Below, one piece after another: positions 44,060 through 54,244 of a stretch of 64,000 nt of DNA. Each line of letters opens with the position of its first letter. Position 1 is the stretch's first letter. The notes beneath the pieces are model-generated. The model was not told the DNA's origin. It worked only from the letters and a program-made list of their open reading frames with translations, and did not search any database. Location: assembly GCA_049324695.1 (NCBI GenBank), contig JBMOMJ010000056.1:1-64000 (forward strand), read 5' to 3'. The position numbers were made by a program, and so were the translations under genes. Source of the DNA: PMG-095 sp049324695 (GTDB lineage Bacteria; Myxococcota_A; Polyangia; Polyangiales; Polyangiaceae).

Positions 44060-46378
44060 ATGGAGCAATTCGCACGTCGTCTCAATCAACCGCCCGATCC
44101 GAGTCGCGACTTCTTGGATACGGATGCTTACCTGTTCGTCGCGAGCAAGCTGGTCGACTTCGATCCAACGACTGGTGAAGGCAAGCTGGTGTGGCTGCGG
44201 CACCGTCGCAAGCCGCGCATCGCCTTCAATCACATGACCATGCCGCTCGAAGCCGTGGAGGCGTGGGAATTTCCGGCAGCTGCGTACCCCGAACCAAAAG
44301 AGCTGCCTTTTCAGCTGAGTTTCGTGGGCGAGGGCACGCTGCGTCTGCGTCTGCGCACGCGGCCCGGCACCTTCTCCGACGATGCGAGCTCCGCCATGCT
44401 GGTGAACCCGCCAGCGCGCAGCAGTGCGTGGAAGTCGATCCCTAGCGAGCGCGGCTTTCGCTTCGAGTCCGAATGGGGCGTGGTTCTCGTCGAGAGCGAT
44501 CCGTGGGCGCTGGAGGTGCGCGATCGGAACGGCAAGCTTCTATTGCGAACACACACGCTCAAAGACGGGCGCTGCATGATTGGGGGGCGGCCGCTGCCGT
44601 TCAGCTACGTGCGACGCGCGGACGATGTCGGCCAGAGCGTGGCGGCAAGCTTCGGCCTATTTCCCGGGGAGCGCATCTATGGGTGCGGCGAGAGCTTCAG
44701 CTCGCCAAACAAGCGTGGCCAAACGGTGCTGGTGTCGACGCAAGATGCACACGGCAGCCAAACCGACGAGATGTACAAACCCGTACCGTTTTACCTGAGT
44801 AACCGCGGCTACGGCGTTTTCGTGCACGGTTCCACGCCGATGGCGTTCGACTTCGGGCTCTCGTACGGGGACACGCAGGTTCTGTTCAACGGAGACGACA
44901 GTCTCGATCTATTCGTGTTCCTTGGAACTCCCAAGGAGGTGCTGACGCGTTACACCGCGTTGACCGGCAGGAGCCCGCTGCCGCCGTTGTGGTCCTTTGG
45001 TTTGTGGATGAGCCGCATCACCTACAGTTCCGAGGAGGAGACACGCGGCGTTGCGCGCAAACTGCGGGAGCATCGCATCCCCTGCGACGTCATCCATCTC
45101 GATACCGGTTGGTTCGAGAAAGACTGGTGTTGCGACTATCAGTTTTCAGGCACGCGTTTTCAGAACCCGAAGCAGATGATCGCGGATCTGGGCGAGCAGG
45201 GGTTTCACATCAGTTTGTGGCAATTGCCCTATTTCACGCCGAAAAACCCGCTGTTCGCGGAGATCGTGCAGCGTGGGCTCGCCGTGCGAAGTCCCTCGGG
45301 CGAGCTGCCGTCCGAAGACGCCGTGCTCGATTTCACGAACCCCGAGACAGTGCGCTGGTATCAGGCAAAGCTCTCCGGCTTGCTCGAGCTCGGTGTCGGC
45401 GCGATCAAAGTCGACTTCGGCGAGGGCGCACCGCTGAACGGTGTGTACCATTCGGGGCGCACAGGCTGGTACGAGCACAACTTGTACCCGTTGCTCTACA
45501 ATCGCGCGGCCGGCGAAGCGTCGCAACGCACCCACGGCTACACTTTGATCTGGGCACGCAGCGCGTGGGCTGGTTCGCAACGTTACCCACTACATTGGGG
45601 CGGCGACGCCGAAGCAACGGATGGCGGCATGCTCGGCTCGCTCTGGGGCGGGCTGTCTTTCGGCTTGTCTGGGTTTTCGTTCTGGAGCCACGACGTTGGC
45701 GGCTTTTTTCCGGCAACTCCGCGCGATTTGTACCTGCGCTGGCTACCCTTCGGCCTGTTCAACTCGCATAGTCGTTGCCACGGCTTACCGCCCACCGAAC
45801 CGTGGGAATTCGATCCAGCGTTCCTCGACGCCTTCCGCAAGGCGGTGGAGCTGCGTTATCGGTTGATGCCGTACATCTGGGCGCAAGCCGCTGCCTCGGC
45901 GCGTCGTGGTCATCCGCTTTTGCGTCCGCTGTTCTTCGATTTCGGTGACGATCCCACGAGCTGGTTGATCGACGACGCGTTCTTGTTCGGCTCGGACATC
46001 CTGGTTGCTCCGCTGTTCGAAGAGATCAGCGAGCGACGCGTGTACCTGCCCCCTGGTGAATGGATCGATCTGCAATCCGGCGCGCGACATCAGGGTCCGG
46101 GTTGGGTCAGCATCGCCGCGGGCGACATCAAAGCCATCATTCTCGGACGTGGCGGCGCAGCAATTCCTACGGTCGCCAGCGCAGCACACACGCGGCTGCT
46201 GGACTTCAGCAACATCGAGCTGTGGGTGCTCGGAACCCACGCTTCGGCGCGCGGTTTGTTCCATGCGCCCGACGCGGGCGACGCCGAGCCCGTCGAGGTG
46301 TTTGTGAACGCTGGGAGCGTGAGCGCCGATCCGACTGACGGCCGTGTAAAGTTCCGCGTCACGCGCTTGGGCGGGTAG
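44060..46378 (+). CDS. GH31 glycoside hydrolase, alpha-xylosidase (YicI-like)
   Basis: A 772-residue GH31 enzyme without signal peptide, so cytoplasmic. The nucleophile is Asp452 in IKVDFGEG and the acid/base Asp516 in HWGGDAEA. The surrounding SRI-TY, WARSAWAGSQRYPLHWGGD and LSGFSFWSHDVGGF closely follow Escherichia coli YicI, an alpha-xylosidase acting on isoprimeverose-type units. It would release xylose from xyloglucan fragments made by the GH74 enzyme two genes on. It begins an apparent operon; the next gene is 52 bases downstream. Confidence 0.92.
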   Translation: MEQFARRLNQPPDPSRDFLDTDAYLFVASKLVDFDPTTGEGKLVWLRHRRKPRIAFNHMTMPLEAVEAWEFPAAAYPEPKELPFQLSFVGEGTLRLRLRTRPGTFSDDASSAMLVNPPARSSAWKSIPSERGFRFESEWGVVLVESDPWALEVRDRNGKLLLRTHTLKDGRCMIGGRPLPFSYVRRADDVGQSVAASFGLFPGERIYGCGESFSSPNKRGQTVLVSTQDAHGSQTDEMYKPVPFYLSNRGYGVFVHGSTPMAFDFGLSYGDTQVLFNGDDSLDLFVFLGTPKEVLTRYTALTGRSPLPPLWSFGLWMSRITYSSEEETRGVARKLREHRIPCDVIHLDTGWFEKDWCCDYQFSGTRFQNPKQMIADLGEQGFHISLWQLPYFTPKNPLFAEIVQRGLAVRSPSGELPSEDAVLDFTNPETVRWYQAKLSGLLELGVGAIKVDFGEGAPLNGVYHSGRTGWYEHNLYPLLYNRAAGEASQRTHGYTLIWARSAWAGSQRYPLHWGGDAEATDGGMLGSLWGGLSFGLSGFSFWSHDVGGFFPATPRDLYLRWLPFGLFNSHSRCHGLPPTEPWEFDPAFLDAFRKAVELRYRLMPYIWAQAAASARRGHPLLRPLFFDFGDDPTSWLIDDAFLFGSDILVAPLFEEISERRVYLPPGEWIDLQSGARHQGPGWVSIAAGDIKAIILGRGGAAIPTVASAAHTRLLDFSNIELWVLGTHASARGLFHAPDAGDAEPVEVFVNAGSVSADPTDGRVKFRVTRLGG

Positions 46379-46430
46379 GTCAACGTAAGCATTTAAGGCT
46401 CGTCCCGCGCCGGCCGTTGCTACATCGGCA

Positions 46431-49400
46431 ATGAATCGGCGCGGGGACTTTCGTACTCTGCTGTCGGGAGCGCCCGCGCGCGACCCGAGCACGAAACCAT
46501 CCGACGACCCGCCGACGTTCGCAGTAAAAGCGCCGTCGACGCTCGAACTCGGGCCGGTCATCTCAGAGCGTCCTTCGGACGGATTCGCCGGCCGCCCGAG
46601 CTTCCCCACCTTGGATGGACGCGGCAGCTTCACGACGCTGGATGTGGTGAGCGGTGCGCCCGCCGCCGCGGTGAACGGCGCCACCGGGCTCTTAATGCAC
46701 CTGCCCGCTGCGGAGCTCGGCGTGACGCAGGAGCACTCTGGCCGCTACAGCGCCGAACCCAATTCGGAACTTGGACGCGGCGGGATCGGACGCGTCTTCG
46801 TTGCGCTCGATCGCCACCTGGGTCGCAACGTCGCCGTGAAGGAGCTCTTGCTCGACGCTCCCGACGATCCGGGACGACCGGGTACGTTGCAAACCGTCGC
46901 ACGCTTTTTGCGAGAAGCGCGCATCACCGGGCAGCTCGATCATCCCAACATCGTGCCGGTGTACGAACTCGGGCGCCGCCCCGACGGCTCGCTCTACTAC
47001 ACGATGCGCGTCGTGCGTGGCCGCACCCTGGCGCAAGCATTGAGCGACGCCAAGACGCTGCCCGAGCGCTTGGCTCTGCTCAGCCATTTCGTCGGGCTGT
47101 GCCAGGCCATCGCCTACGCGCACAGCCGCGGAGTCGTGCACCGCGACATCAAGCCAGAAAACGTCATGATCGGCGAATTCGGCGAAACGGTGGTGCTCGA
47201 CTGGGGCATGGCGAAAGCCCAAGGCGGCGAAATCGAAACCGTTGCCGCCAAGCCCATCCAGGACCCGTTGCGGCTGGATCTAACAGTAGACGGCAGCTTG
47301 TGCGGCACGCCTACGCACATGAGCCCAGAGCAAGCGCGCGGCGCGACCCAAGAGGTCGACGAGCGCTCCGATGTATGGGCGCTGGGTGTCGTTCTGTATT
47401 CGCTGCTGGCTGGCAGCAATCCTTTCGGCGGCAAGACGCTATCTGATCTGATTCAGCGGATTCTGCGCGGAAAATACGCGCCGCTCGCCAGTGTCGACCC
47501 GGCAATTCCGCCCGAGCTCGCCGCCATCGCGGAGCGTGCGTTGAAACCGAATCGTGCCGAGCGTTACGCCAACGCACGCGAACTCTTGCGCGACGTAGAA
47601 GCGTACCGCAGCGGAGCACGCGTTGGTGCCTACGCTTACTCGACTCTCGACCTGCTGAAACGCTTTCTGGAACGCCACCGCACGGCGGCCGTCGCTTCGG
47701 GCGTCGGCCTCACCGTAGCTTTGGTGTTGGCCGTTGCCTCGTACGCACGCCTGGCAGCTGCTCGCGATCGCGCGCTCGCCGCCGAGCAGCGGGCCACTCA
47801 AAACGAGCGCGAAGCACGCGCCAACGAGCGCGCCGCCAAGCAGAGCTTGAGCTATGTACTCGTCGAAAAAGCGCAACAAGCCATGGGCGAAGGCGATCGC
47901 ACTAGCGCCGCTGTGCTCGCCGCGCGGGCCCTCGAGCTTGGCGAAGGCGCCGAGGCACGCGGTATCGTGCTCGCCAGCGACGGCTCGTTTCGACCGCAGC
48001 CCAAAAGCGTGCACGCTGCGAGCGTCGGCTGCAAAGAGACCGCCCTCAGTTACAGCGCCGGGCTCATGGCATGCGCTCGCGCGGAGACACTCACGCTTTA
48101 CGACCTGCGTGATGGAGAGAGCCGCGGCACGCTCGCGCCGCGCGGTAACATCGTAGCTTTCGATCTTGCGCGTGACGGAAAACGCGTCGTGGTCGCGCGA
48201 GAAGATGGCAACGTCAGCGTATTCGCCGTGGGCTCGAACGGCTTCGAACTTCTCGCCGAACGCAGCATCGGGTCCACGGCGCGCGTCAGCCTTTCCCCCG
48301 ATGGACACTACGTCGCCTGTGGTGGAGCGAGCGGCGTGCTGGTGTGGCAGCTGAACGATCCGACTCGCTCGCATCGCTTGGCTTTGCGCCAAAAACTCGC
48401 TGCGTTGGCGTTCGAGCCGCGCGGCAATCGTTTGGTGATTACCGGTGAGCTCGGGTTGGTGTCGTTGTGGGACTACAGGAACGACAAGCAGCTCGAGTTG
48501 ACGGGTCACACCGGCACCGTGCGCGCGCTTGCTTTCGCGCAAGAAGGTCGCTTACTCGCGACGGGCGCCGAAGACCACAGCATTCGCTTTTGGGATTCCG
48601 AGTCCGGTGAAACCAGCGCTGCACCAATCGTGTACAGCGACGCGATTACCTCGCTCAGCTGGTCGGAAGACGCTCGCATCTTGGCCTTCGGCAGCAAAGA
48701 CAAGAGCGTCCATCTCGTCGATCTCAAGAGCAGCGATCGCAAATCGAGCGTGGTGCGCTATCACGACGATGTAGTCGAGCGCGTCGCGTTGTCAGCGGAC
48801 ACGACGGAGCTCGCTTCAGTGAGCCGTGATTTGGGGGTGGCGCTCTGGTCACTCGCCGGGATTCGCAAGCCCGCGGAGCTGCTCGAACGCGGTAATGTGC
48901 TCGCCTTGACGTTTACGCCCGGCCGGCGCGAGCTCATCAGCGTGGGCCTCGGCGCTAACGGCGTGGGTCTTTGGAACCTCGATTCACTCGAGTGCGACAC
49001 ACGCCTGCCCGCGGGCGTCGATCGGCTGCGCGCGGTGGGCACCTCGCCAGACGGCAAGAAGCTCGCCTTCGCTGGCTCCGCCAACCGCGTTTCGCTGTGG
49101 GATTTGCCGTCGCGCATCCCGCTGCGAGTGTTCGAAAACGGGCACGACGAAGTGCGCTCGCTCTCGTTTTCCGCGGACAGCCGCTGGCTCGCTTGGGGCG
49201 GACTGGATCGCCAGCTGCGCGTCGTCGATAGCTCGACCTTCCAGGAAGTTTGGAGTGTCGCGAACGACTCGCCACTGCAGGCCGTTGCGTTTCTCGGCGC
49301 AGGCAGCTCGCTCGTGAGCGGCGATCGCGATGGCAACTTGGCTGGCTTCGACGTCGCGAAGAAGCGGCAGCTATTCCGCTTCAAGGCGCATGACGACTGG

Positions 49401-49835
49401 GTGCTGGCCGTGTCGCCAACCCGAGATGGCAAACGTGTCGCGACCGGCAGCGGTGATCGACACGTCAAGGTTTGGGATCCCAACGATGGCCGCATGGTGT
49501 TCGATTTGAAGGGCCACGAAGGAAAAGTGCTGGCGCTGGACACTTCGCCGCGTGCGCCGCTCCTCGCGAGCGGAAGCGAAGACAAGAGCGTGCGACTCTG
49601 GGATCTTGCGAGCGGTCGTGAGCTCGCCGTGCTCAACGGCCATGCCGGCGCCGTGCGCAGCGTACGCTTCTCCGAGCAAGCTGAGCTACTTGCCTCGGCG
49701 GGTGACGACGGCACGATTCGGCTATGGCGCTTGGAAGCCCTGACCACACCGGCCGCGGAGCTCAGCGTGAACATCGAGAAGCGCTTTCGCGTCGAGCTGG
49801 TCGGAACCCGAGTCGTTCGCGCGCGCAGGCATTGA
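46431..49835 (+). CDS. membrane Ser/Thr kinase with WD40 beta-propeller domain
   Basis: An 1134-residue receptor-like kinase. A disordered N-terminus of about 100 residues precedes the kinase domain (about 107-395) with GRGGIG loop, VAVKE (Lys137), HRDIKPEN (Asp239) and DWG (257-259) instead of DFG. A transmembrane helix spans about 419-440, followed by a coiled coil, then WD40 repeats (about 530-1120; e.g. LTGHTGTVRALAF...DHSIRFWD) placed outside the membrane. It lies between two xyloglucan-acting genes with short gaps and may regulate or sense them; the signal is unknown. Confidence 0.93.
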   Translation: MNRRGDFRTLLSGAPARDPSTKPSDDPPTFAVKAPSTLELGPVISERPSDGFAGRPSFPTLDGRGSFTTLDVVSGAPAAAVNGATGLLMHLPAAELGVTQEHSGRYSAEPNSELGRGGIGRVFVALDRHLGRNVAVKELLLDAPDDPGRPGTLQTVARFLREARITGQLDHPNIVPVYELGRRPDGSLYYTMRVVRGRTLAQALSDAKTLPERLALLSHFVGLCQAIAYAHSRGVVHRDIKPENVMIGEFGETVVLDWGMAKAQGGEIETVAAKPIQDPLRLDLTVDGSLCGTPTHMSPEQARGATQEVDERSDVWALGVVLYSLLAGSNPFGGKTLSDLIQRILRGKYAPLASVDPAIPPELAAIAERALKPNRAERYANARELLRDVEAYRSGARVGAYAYSTLDLLKRFLERHRTAAVASGVGLTVALVLAVASYARLAAARDRALAAEQRATQNEREARANERAAKQSLSYVLVEKAQQAMGEGDRTSAAVLAARALELGEGAEARGIVLASDGSFRPQPKSVHAASVGCKETALSYSAGLMACARAETLTLYDLRDGESRGTLAPRGNIVAFDLARDGKRVVVAREDGNVSVFAVGSNGFELLAERSIGSTARVSLSPDGHYVACGGASGVLVWQLNDPTRSHRLALRQKLAALAFEPRGNRLVITGELGLVSLWDYRNDKQLELTGHTGTVRALAFAQEGRLLATGAEDHSIRFWDSESGETSAAPIVYSDAITSLSWSEDARILAFGSKDKSVHLVDLKSSDRKSSVVRYHDDVVERVALSADTTELASVSRDLGVALWSLAGIRKPAELLERGNVLALTFTPGRRELISVGLGANGVGLWNLDSLECDTRLPAGVDRLRAVGTSPDGKKLAFAGSANRVSLWDLPSRIPLRVFENGHDEVRSLSFSADSRWLAWGGLDRQLRVVDSSTFQEVWSVANDSPLQAVAFLGAGSSLVSGDRDGNLAGFDVAKKRQLFRFKAHDDWVLAVSPTRDGKRVATGSGDRHVKVWDPNDGRMVFDLKGHEGKVLALDTSPRAPLLASGSEDKSVRLWDLASGRELAVLNGHAGAVRSVRFSEQAELLASAGDDGTIRLWRLEALTTPAAELSVNIEKRFRVELVGTRVVRARRH

Positions 49836-49865
49836 GCCGCGACGCGGAGCGTGCGAAGAGGAAGC

Positions 49866-52151
49866 ATGCAACTTGACCTGCGCGGTCGAGTCATGAATTT
49901 TTGCGCTGGCCTCGTCGTCGTGAGTTGCGCACCGCAGGCTGTGAACTCGCCCGAGCCGATCCACTCCGTGAAGCTGCCTGCCGCCGACGCGAAGCTTCCT
50001 CCAACGTCCAGCCAAGGCACACCCTACGCGTTTCGCAACGTCACGATTCTGGGCGGCGGCTTCGTGAGCGGCATCGTGTTCAGCCCTGCCAAGTCAGGCG
50101 TCGCCTACGCGCGCACCGACGTCGGTGGTATCTATCGCTTGGATCCCACGCGGCGGCGCTGGCTGCCGCTTACTGACATGTTCGGGCGTGTGGACTCGAA
50201 CTCGATGGGTGTGGAGAGCATCGCGCCCGATCCGGTCGATCCCAACAAGGTGTACGCCGCCGTTGGCACCTACGCTCAAACTTGGGCGCCAAACGGAGCT
50301 ATTTTGCGCTCGAGTGATCAAGGCGTGAGTTGGCAGCGCACCGACATGCCGATTCGCATGGGCGGTAACGAGCACGGCCGCTCGATTGGTGAGCGCCTGG
50401 CCGTCGATCCCAATAAGACCGATCATCTTTGGTTCGGTTCGCGCAAAAACGGGCTCTGGCGAAGCGTCGACGCTGGCGTCACTTGGAACAAAGTAGAAAG
50501 CTTTCCGCAGAAAGAAGATCCCACGGGCCTCGGTGTTGGATTTTTGGTGTTCGACGCGCAGAGCGGAAAACGCGGCACACCGACGCCAAGCTTTTACGCT
50601 GGCATGGCGAGCGGCGAGGTTGGGCTCTACGTGACCATCGACGGCGGAGCCAGCTTCAAAGCGATACCCAAGCAGCCCTACAAATTGCTTCCAAGCCACG
50701 CCGCTTTCGACGCGCGCGGCACGTTGTACATCAGCTACGGCAACGCGCCGGGTCCCAACGACGTCACTGACGGCGCCGTGTACAAGTACGATCCCAAGAG
50801 TGGCGCGTTCAGCAACATCACCCCGCTCGCTCCAAACGCCGTCGATCGCTTCGGCTACGGCGGCTTGGCAGTCGACATTCAGCATCCCGGAACACTACTG
50901 ACCACCACGATCGATCGCTGGACTCAAGGCGACGAAATCTTCCGCTCGACCGACGGCGGTCAGCACTGGTTTCCCCTACTAAAGCGAGCGATTCGCGATC
51001 CACGCGGCGCGAACTACCTCTACTTCGGACGCCGCACGCTGGGTCCCCCCGGCTGGATGGGCGACATCGACATCGATCCGTTTGACGCGAATCACGTCAT
51101 GCACGTCTGCGGGCAAGGTGTGTGGGCCAGCGATGACGTCGCGAGAGCAGACAAAGCTCTGCCAACGCGCTGGACCTTTCGCAACGAGGGCATCGAGGAA
51201 ACCGTCGTTACTCAGTTGGTGAGTCCTCCCAGCGGCGCTCCACTTCTCAGCGGCGTCGCAGACATTTGTGGCTTTCGTCACGACGATCTGGAGCGCTCAC
51301 CACCGCGCGGCATGCACGCCAACCCAATCTGTAACGCCACTTCCGGCCTCGACTTCGCGGCGCACCAGCCCGAAATGATGGTGCGCGTCGGTAGCCTGTG
51401 GGGCGCAGGAAAACACGGCGCCTTCTCCAGTGATGGAGGCCGGACCTGGACTCCATTTCGTTCCGAACCGAGCGGCGCCGAAAGCGGCGGCGTCATCGCA
51501 ATCTCTTCCGATGGCGCAAGCTTGCTGTGGTCGACGAACGAAGGCTCCCCCGTCTATTCGCACAATCGCGGCAAAACCTGGAGCAAGTCGCGTGGATTGC
51601 CCGCTGCAGTACCTGCAACGCTGTGGGTACCGGTGAATGTCTTACTGGCGAGCGATCGCGTGAATCCGGCGAAGCTGTACGCTTTCGACAGCGCGAACGG
51701 CGTCGTTTATGCGAGCGAAAGCGCGGGCGTCGATTTCAAGCCGACGTACTCAGGGCTACCGACGCTCGCGGAGTGGGCCCGAAGCTCCGGCTCGATTCAG
51801 GCGCTACCCGGCGTGGAAGGCGACATTTGGATTTCCACCGGTAAGGCCTTGTTTCGCTCCAGGGATTCGGGGCGAGACTTCAGGCAACTCGAGAAAGTGG
51901 AAGAGTGCCACGCCGTTGGTTTCGGAATCGGCGCTCCGGACCGCTCCAATCCATCAGTGTTCATGGTCGGAAAAGTGAGCGGCATTTCGGGGTTATTCCG
52001 CTCGGACGACCTCGGCAGAACTTTCGTGCGCATCAACGATGACCTGCACCAATTTGGCTTCGTAACCCGAATCACCGGCGACGCGCGGCGCCACGGACGC
52101 GTCTACGTCGGTACCGCGGGAAGGGGGATTTTGGTGGGGGATCCGCGGTGA
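49866..52151 (+). CDS. GH74 xyloglucanase lipoprotein
   Basis: A 761-residue protein. ATG 49866 has GAGGA a few bases upstream. Lipobox LVVVSC gives lipid Cys21. The body is a GH74 endo-xyloglucanase: VTILGGGFVSGIVF and YARTDVGGIYR (Asp85) at the N-terminus, repeated Asp-box-like SSDQGVSW and SVDAGVTW turns through two seven-bladed propellers, and the second catalytic region GVADICGFRHDD (Asp466). It cuts xyloglucan chains, likely at the cell surface. It follows the kinase gene by 30 bases. Confidence 0.93.
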   Translation: MQLDLRGRVMNFCAGLVVVSCAPQAVNSPEPIHSVKLPAADAKLPPTSSQGTPYAFRNVTILGGGFVSGIVFSPAKSGVAYARTDVGGIYRLDPTRRRWLPLTDMFGRVDSNSMGVESIAPDPVDPNKVYAAVGTYAQTWAPNGAILRSSDQGVSWQRTDMPIRMGGNEHGRSIGERLAVDPNKTDHLWFGSRKNGLWRSVDAGVTWNKVESFPQKEDPTGLGVGFLVFDAQSGKRGTPTPSFYAGMASGEVGLYVTIDGGASFKAIPKQPYKLLPSHAAFDARGTLYISYGNAPGPNDVTDGAVYKYDPKSGAFSNITPLAPNAVDRFGYGGLAVDIQHPGTLLTTTIDRWTQGDEIFRSTDGGQHWFPLLKRAIRDPRGANYLYFGRRTLGPPGWMGDIDIDPFDANHVMHVCGQGVWASDDVARADKALPTRWTFRNEGIEETVVTQLVSPPSGAPLLSGVADICGFRHDDLERSPPRGMHANPICNATSGLDFAAHQPEMMVRVGSLWGAGKHGAFSSDGGRTWTPFRSEPSGAESGGVIAISSDGASLLWSTNEGSPVYSHNRGKTWSKSRGLPAAVPATLWVPVNVLLASDRVNPAKLYAFDSANGVVYASESAGVDFKPTYSGLPTLAEWARSSGSIQALPGVEGDIWISTGKALFRSRDSGRDFRQLEKVEECHAVGFGIGAPDRSNPSVFMVGKVSGISGLFRSDDLGRTFVRINDDLHQFGFVTRITGDARRHGRVYVGTAGRGILVGDPR

Positions 52152-52261
52152 AAGTCGCTCGGAGATAACGACGATACCCGCCGGAAACCGCCTCTCGCGA
52201 GAATGTCACGGATCCGAATCGGCGCTCCGCGAGCGGACGCCCCCAACACCGCAGGAGAAGC

Positions 52262-52927
52262 ATGAGCACCACGATTCATGCAGAGCCCGAGCCGATATCC
52301 GTCAACTTCGATCGCACTGCGATCTTGATGATCGACATGCAGCGCGACTTCCTCGAACCCGGCGGCTTCGGTGAGACGCTCGGCAACGACGTGTCGCTGC
52401 TGAGCCGTGCGATCAAGCCGTGCCGCGCGTTGCTCGACGGAGCACGCAGGAAAGGCATCTTCGTGATCCACACGCGCGAAGGTCACCGTCCGGATCTATC
52501 GGACGCGCCGCGCGCGAAGGTCGAGCGCGGCGCGCCCAGCTTGCGCATTGGAGCCAAGGGGCCAATGGGGCGCATTCTGATTCGCGGCGAGCCGGGCCAC
52601 GACATCGTGCCCGAATTGTATCCGGCGGCGAACGAGCCGGTGATCGATAAGCCCGGCAAGGGCGCCTTCTTCGCCACGGACTTGCATGCAATTCTCATCA
52701 ACCGCGGAATCGAAACGCTCATCGTGTGCGGCGTAACCACCGAGGTGTGCGTGCATACGACGGTGCGCGAAGCCAACGATCGCGGCTACCGCTGCATCGT
52801 GCCCGCTGACTGCTGCGGCTCGTACTTCCCCGAGTTCCACGAGATGGGCCTCAAGATGATCAAAGCTCAAGGCGGCATTTTTGGTTGGGTCACGGACTCG
52901 AACCGGATTCTCGCCGCGCTCGGCTGA
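52262..52927 (+). CDS. isochorismatase-family amidohydrolase, biuret-hydrolase-like
   Basis: A 221-residue cysteine hydrolase. The triad is Asp25 (MIDMQ), Lys130 (IDKPGKG) and Cys163 (TTEVCVHTT). The run HTREGHRPDLSD, GRILIRGEPGHDI and the end resemble BiuH biuret hydrolases, so a biuret or ureido-amide substrate is likely but not proven. AGGAG precedes the ATG by a few bases. No other nitrogen-scavenging gene lies nearby. Confidence 0.85.
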   Translation: MSTTIHAEPEPISVNFDRTAILMIDMQRDFLEPGGFGETLGNDVSLLSRAIKPCRALLDGARRKGIFVIHTREGHRPDLSDAPRAKVERGAPSLRIGAKGPMGRILIRGEPGHDIVPELYPAANEPVIDKPGKGAFFATDLHAILINRGIETLIVCGVTTEVCVHTTVREANDRGYRCIVPADCCGSYFPEFHEMGLKMIKAQGGIFGWVTDSNRILAALG

Positions 52928-53064
52928 GCGAAAACCGAGCGACGCAGTGAACCGGCCCTCCGGCACGGCGGCGCAGGGTGCGCTCCGCCGCGGCGACTGC
53001 TGACAATTCCGTATTAAGTCTTCGGCATTTCGTGCCGTTCGCGGCCTCTGAAGAGGTTTCCGCG

Positions 53065-54243
53065 ATGGGCTCGATTCACGAAGCAGAGGGGTATCGTTCG
53101 CGTGCGCGCGCAGTCCGCAGCGGTCTCGCTGCGGCGGCGTTAGTCGCCGTGCTGGCTGCAACGACAAATGCCGAGGCTCGCCCCGGCACACATCCTATCG
53201 TCGTGTCCACGTGGGATGCCCGTGCATCGAGCGTCGTGTTCGGGTATCGACGCGGCTTGATCGACGGCGGTGGCATGAATGTGTTCAGCTATCATGCGAA
53301 CTTCAGCTCCACCGGCGGTCGCCTGAGCTCACAGTTCGGCCTGTTCTATTTGAATTTCAGCGAGGCAACCAAGCCAACCGCTCACGGCATGGCTGGTAGC
53401 GCGACTGCAGTGTTTTCGCTGCCGGTCACCAGCCGCTTCGACAACGGGCTGCCGCGCGCGGCGATTGGCCTCTACGTCGGCAGCGTCCCGACAGCGCTAA
53501 TCAGTGGGGAGCGCAACTACGTGTCGGTGCCGTTCGTGTTCGGCGTCGGCGTGCCCATCACGCCGGCGAAAGCCATTTCCATCACGCCGTGGTTCGAGCT
53601 CTCGCCGAGCGTGAACCTCGACACGGTGATTCACTCATACGACTTCAGCAAAGAAGATCCGACCAAGTATTACGATCCAGCAACGGGTCAGCTGCGGCCG
53701 CTCACGGCGGCGGACGTGGAACGCGTGATCTCCGAATCGGTCGATCTCGAATTCGGCTTTGCAGTGGGCGCACGCGCCGGTCTCGATTTGTCGCTGCACG
53801 CGTCCGACTACTTCGACTTCAACGTGAACGCGAGCATGTCGTCGGTCGGCGCTGCGTTCGCTGGCGCGCGCGTCATGTACCTCGGCGCCGGCTTCACTTG
53901 GCGTTGGGACGATATCGTTCCGGCCGTGTTGCCCGCCGACAAACGCCTGCTTCACGAGTCATGCGAGGACGTCGAAACCCGCTTCCGCTCCTGTGCCAAA
54001 TCGCGCGAATGGCGCTCTCCCGAGCAGATCCAAAAGAACTTCGGTCCCACGCAGCTGAACCCGGCGCCCGCACCTTTGCCGGCCGCACCGCCGCCTCCGC
54101 CCGCCGCAACACCGGCGCCCACTCCGCCGCCCGCGAGCACGCCGGTACCTCCGCCTGCTCCTGCTCCCGCTCCCGCAGATCCTGCCGCACCGCCCACACC
54201 ACCTCCCGCGCCGCCAGCCGACGGTGGCTTCCCGCTCAAGTGA
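53065..54243 (+). CDS. outer-membrane-type protein with proline-rich tail
   Basis: A 392-residue protein. ATG 53065 gives a signal peptide ending near TNAEA-RPG; the longer frame starts in non-coding sequence. The middle region (about 45-300) has Gly- and aromatic-rich alternating strands like a beta-barrel. A CEDVETRFRSCAKS pair follows and then a long Pro/Ala-rich tail (about 330-385). The family is not recognised. It converges on the lipoprotein at 54245 with one base between. Confidence 0.75.
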   Translation: MGSIHEAEGYRSRARAVRSGLAAAALVAVLAATTNAEARPGTHPIVVSTWDARASSVVFGYRRGLIDGGGMNVFSYHANFSSTGGRLSSQFGLFYLNFSEATKPTAHGMAGSATAVFSLPVTSRFDNGLPRAAIGLYVGSVPTALISGERNYVSVPFVFGVGVPITPAKAISITPWFELSPSVNLDTVIHSYDFSKEDPTKYYDPATGQLRPLTAADVERVISESVDLEFGFAVGARAGLDLSLHASDYFDFNVNASMSSVGAAFAGARVMYLGAGFTWRWDDIVPAVLPADKRLLHESCEDVETRFRSCAKSREWRSPEQIQKNFGPTQLNPAPAPLPAAPPPPPAATPAPTPPPASTPVPPPAPAPAPADPAAPPTPPPAPPADGGFPLK

Positions 54244-54244
54244 G

